Shown here piece by piece: positions 62,907-64,000 of a stretch of DNA of 64,000 nt. The position numbers and the translations under genes were made by a program. Within the stretch, counting starts at the first letter, position 1; the number at the start of each line of letters is the position of its first letter. Under the pieces are notes generated by a model. The model saw only the letters and a list, made by a program, of their open reading frames with translations, made no database searches and was not told where the DNA came from. The DNA lies in contig NZ_AQXH01000001.1 of assembly GCF_000375465.1 (NCBI RefSeq), positions 1,077,212 to 1,141,211 on the forward strand, given 5' to 3'. This DNA is from Balneola vulgaris DSM 17893 (GTDB lineage: Bacteria > Bacteroidota > Rhodothermia > Balneolales > Balneolaceae).

Positions 62907-63770
62907 TTAAATCCCCCACTTAAGTTTATCCCTTTGTGGCTTTTCTATCTCTAGGATTTCACTTTCTTTATAATTAAGTGCTTTTGATACATTTCTCAAA
63001 TCACGCACTAACTTACGCATTCCTTCGGGTTCTAATGATGCAGCGTGATCGGTGCCTTTCCATGTTCGATCTAAGGTGAAATGGCGCTCAACCCATTCAG
63101 CCCCCAAAGTCATAGCTGCAATATCAGCGGCAATGCCCAAATGGTGCCCTGAAAAGCCTATTTGCTTTACCTCTTCGCCATAGTTTTCAATAAGTCGGGT
63201 GATTTCATAGAGTCCAATATCTTCAAAAGGAACGGGGTATCCAGATGTGCAACTGTATAGCACCAAACTTTTATTTCGTCCACGTTCTTTAAAGAAATCG
63301 ATGAGCTTACGTTCTTCTTCATGAGTAGTCATCCCAACCGACACATGGATATCACCTGCAAATTGTTCGCAAAGATAGTTCAGTACTTCATAGTGCTGAT
63401 TTGTGCCCGATGGTATTTTGATGAAGTCAGGATTCAGCGATGTAATCTCTTCGGCCGAGGTTAAATCCCACACTGATGTAGAGTAACCTATTCCTTGTTC
63501 TTCACACCATGCTTTAAGCTGTTTATGCTGATCTAAATCAAATTCTAAAAACTCGCGATGCTCTCCATAGGTTGTACCATATGAGTTGGCCTCAACGGGG
63601 TGGGGCATATTGTATTGCTCGGGGGTAAGAACTTCCTTAGGGTTTCTCTTTTGAAACTTAGCATAATCGGCCTTACAGAATTTAGCGATCATCATGATCA
63701 TTTCTTCGGCGATCTCCATCTGACCTTTATGATTACAACCGATTTCAGCAATTACCTTTGGAGCTTTCAT
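62907..63770 (-). CDS. neuB: NeuB-like nonulosonic acid (sialate/KDN) synthase without SAF domain
   Basis: It condenses PEP with an N-acetyl-mannosamine- or mannose-type sugar, free or as 6-phosphate. Family landmarks are IAEIGCNHKGQMEIAEEM, DYAKFQKRNP, FDLDQHKQLKAWCEEQGI, FIKIPSGTNQH, VSVGMTTHEEE and ERHFTLDRTWKGTDHAASL. The 287-residue length stops after the TIM barrel; the C-terminal SAF (antifreeze-like) domain of about 60 residues found in most NeuB proteins is missing. With the fused phosphatase downstream, a phosphorylated (9-P) product is plausible. No promoter could be assigned in the 230 nt to the window edge. Confidence 0.85.
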   Translation of the reverse strand: MKAPKVIAEIGCNHKGQMEIAEEMIMMIAKFCKADYAKFQKRNPKEVLTPEQYNMPHPVEANSYGTTYGEHREFLEFDLDQHKQLKAWCEEQGIGYSTSVWDLTSAEEITSLNPDFIKIPSGTNQHYEVLNYLCEQFAGDIHVSVGMTTHEEERKLIDFFKERGRNKSLVLYSCTSGYPVPFEDIGLYEITRLIENYGEEVKQIGFSGHHLGIAADIAAMTLGAEWVERHFTLDRTWKGTDHAASLEPEGMRKLVRDLRNVSKALNYKESEILEIEKPQRDKLKWGI

Positions 63771-64000
63771 GTTAAAAAATTTGATTTATTATTTTGATCA
63801 CACTAGATGTACATCACCCATGCATCTCTGCCTAAGGTATAAAGTGAGTATATAAGATGCCTATTAAGAATTCTTAGTAGAACTTAAGAGCGCATAGAAT
63901 TTTCTGCTTCTGTTTTCGTATTCTTCAATGAAGTATGCATGATTTCAATTAATAGATTAAATCGCTTCTACATTGCATAGAATCAACTTTACACTTTTTA

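Overview
The window looks like a chromosomal segment of a Gram-negative, aerobic bacterium of the Bacteroidota / Rhodothermota / Balneolota kind. The grounds are an Alternative Complex III cluster coupled to a caa3-type oxidase, a DUF420 protein, a BatA/DUF4175 pair, an exosortase, PorV-like and SLBB outer-membrane proteins, and promoter-like TAnnTTTG elements. The exact taxon cannot be fixed from sequence reading alone. No rRNA, tRNA, CRISPR array or complete insertion sequence was seen.

Region 1 (1-16.5 kb, energy and sulfur core): the 3' end of a diheme cytochrome c gene, a translationally coupled cysE-cysM pair, a convergent DUF420 gene, then one long plus-strand respiratory operon. Its order is actA-B-C-D-E-F, an unusual membrane protein with a transposase-like N-terminal helix-turn-helix, sco, coxB-A-C-D, closed by a clear terminator. 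ActE carries a second cytochrome c domain closely resembling the one fused to CoxB, which suggests a direct quinol - Complex III - oxidase relay. Region 2 (16.6-27.5 kb): a metallo-beta-lactamase-fold hydrolase, a long DUF4175 coiled-coil membrane protein, a HAD phosphatase with a BatA-like VWA protein, a glycerate 2-kinase, an exosortase with a partner membrane protein, and the first of two Wza-like export proteins.

Region 3 (27.5-30.3 kb) is a gene-poor, palindrome-rich island. It holds two almost identical 178-bp repeats with MITE-like inverted ends and many TCATCCTGA/TCAGGATGA hairpins. It is followed by an AT-rich two-gene cassette: a lipoprotein and a 55-residue two-helix membrane protein.

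Region 4 (30.3-58.6 kb, minus strand) is a large surface-polysaccharide locus, transcribed from the second Wza-like gene and wzz down to ugd and ending at a strong terminator near 30.27 kb. It encodes: a hydroxyethylphosphonate branch (PEP mutase fused to a cytidylyltransferase, phosphonopyruvate decarboxylase, phosphonoacetaldehyde reductase); a UDP-ManNAc3NAcA-type pathway (WbpA, WbpB, WbpE, WbpD and a 2-epimerase) with a WbpG/HisH/HisF-type amidation module; Wzx; an intact Wzy/ligase-type protein beside the decayed C-terminal end of another Wzy; a sulfotransferase-like protein; two glycosyltransferases; a heparinase-like protein; two Gfo/Idh/MocA-type proteins; WecA; and Ugd. The genes are packed with 1-, 4- and 8-nt stop/start overlaps. 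The predicted product is an acidic glycan possibly bearing phosphonate, sulfate and amidine groups.

Region 5 (58.7-64 kb, minus strand): a NeuB-like synthase without a SAF domain, a NeuA cytidylyltransferase fused to a KdsC-like phosphatase, a PorV-like outer-membrane protein, and a helix-hairpin-helix/beta-barrel protein. Together the first two suggest activation of a nonulosonic acid such as sialic acid or KDN.
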